Source of the DNA: CANHBY01 sp031374415
GTDB lineage: Bacteria; Pseudomonadota; Gammaproteobacteria; Burkholderiales; Burkholderiaceae_C
NCBI GenBank assembly: GCA_031374415.1
Contig: JANMGB010000176.1
Span: 1 to 36,483 of the forward strand
Length of the DNA stretch: 36,483 bases
Direction of reading: 5' to 3'
Each line of letters opens with the position of its first letter. Within the stretch, counting starts at the first letter, position 1. The translations under genes were made by a program, and so were the position numbers. The notes under the pieces were generated by a model. That model worked only from the letters and a program-made list of their open reading frames with translations, did not search any database and had not been told where the DNA came from. This document shows, piece after piece, positions 36,366 to 36,483 of the stretch.

Positions 36366-36483
36366 ATAGGGGTAGGAAAGGGCTCTCACCCTCCCCTCCC
36401 TCCGAACCGTGCGTGCAGTTCTCCCGCACACGGCTCTCCAGTTGGTGGTTTCTCATCGAGATGGGCTCGCTTGCCGTCGGGCT
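36366..36483 (-). mobile_element. 3' end of a group II intron (domains V and VI), rest outside window
   Basis: On the minus strand, domain V (36436-36404) begins GAGCCGTGTGCGG with the AGC triad, and closes CGCACGGTTC around a GAGA-type loop, giving the standard 33-nt hairpin. Domain VI follows (36403-36366): a G-rich arm pairs with CCCTTTCC and CCCC, leaving an unpaired A eight bases from the end, the branch point. The intron ends CCCCTAT, fitting the 3' consensus AY. Downstream exon is CAGCAGCCTGTG of the repeat. Any reverse-transcriptase ORF would lie to the right of the window. Confidence 0.82.

Overview
The window is a stretch of chromosome from a betaproteobacterium of the Burkholderiales, most likely family Comamonadaceae. 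The evidence is the high G+C coding sequence, the smc-zipA-ligA order, a complete phaC-phaA-phaB polyhydroxyalkanoate operon, a queF-dapC-dapD cluster, and the protein sequences themselves. Genus cannot be fixed from the sequence alone. Most of it is ordinary, densely packed housekeeping DNA. The two ends are accessory: the left end is A+T-rich and scarred by transposons, and the right end is repeat-rich and closes with the 3' end of a group II intron.

Layout. Positions 1-2532 hold the C-terminal part of an A+T-rich GT28-type glycosyltransferase, about 800 bp without a supportable gene, an array of TTGCAA-centred repeats, a decayed IS3-family element whose transposase reads into an unrelated helix-turn-helix-like tail, and the C-terminal stub of a truncated gene. 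On the minus strand 9369-2544 reads queF, dapC, dapD, pilU, prmB, and an ABC-F ATPase (yheS-like); most junctions overlap or are short. On the plus strand 9572-18823 reads smc, zipA, ligA, a peptide deformylase and an S41-family lipoprotein peptidase. Then lemA, a ygcG-like TPM gene and a second TPM gene (minus, 21110-19118) stand back to back with a copper-type P1B-ATPase (plus, 21301-23694).

25800-23725 (minus) is a two-gene chemotaxis unit: a secreted, free-standing Cache-domain protein followed 12 bp later by a methyl-accepting chemotaxis protein. A near-perfect sigma-28 (FliA) promoter lies upstream. 30071-25940 (minus) carries a Nudix hydrolase and the inner-membrane pair of a LapB/LapC-like type I secretion system, with no substrate or outer-membrane partner in view. 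30280-31790 (plus) is an FAH-family enzyme and pgeF, followed by a convergent small membrane protein. 32118-35910 is phaCAB, ended by a strong intrinsic terminator.

Right end. From 35986 on there are two copies of a 110-bp direct repeat. One leads into a hairpin-rich element also present at 18929-19084. The other is interrupted at the equivalent point by domains V and VI of a group II intron on the minus strand, which enters from beyond the window.

How the genes work together: dapC and dapD make consecutive steps of the succinylase lysine/meso-diaminopimelate pathway; smc, zipA and ligA serve chromosome segregation, division and replication; phaA, phaB and phaC convert acetyl-CoA to polyhydroxybutyrate. 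The most interesting candidate for a less-described system is the FliA-driven pair of secreted Cache protein plus chemoreceptor.
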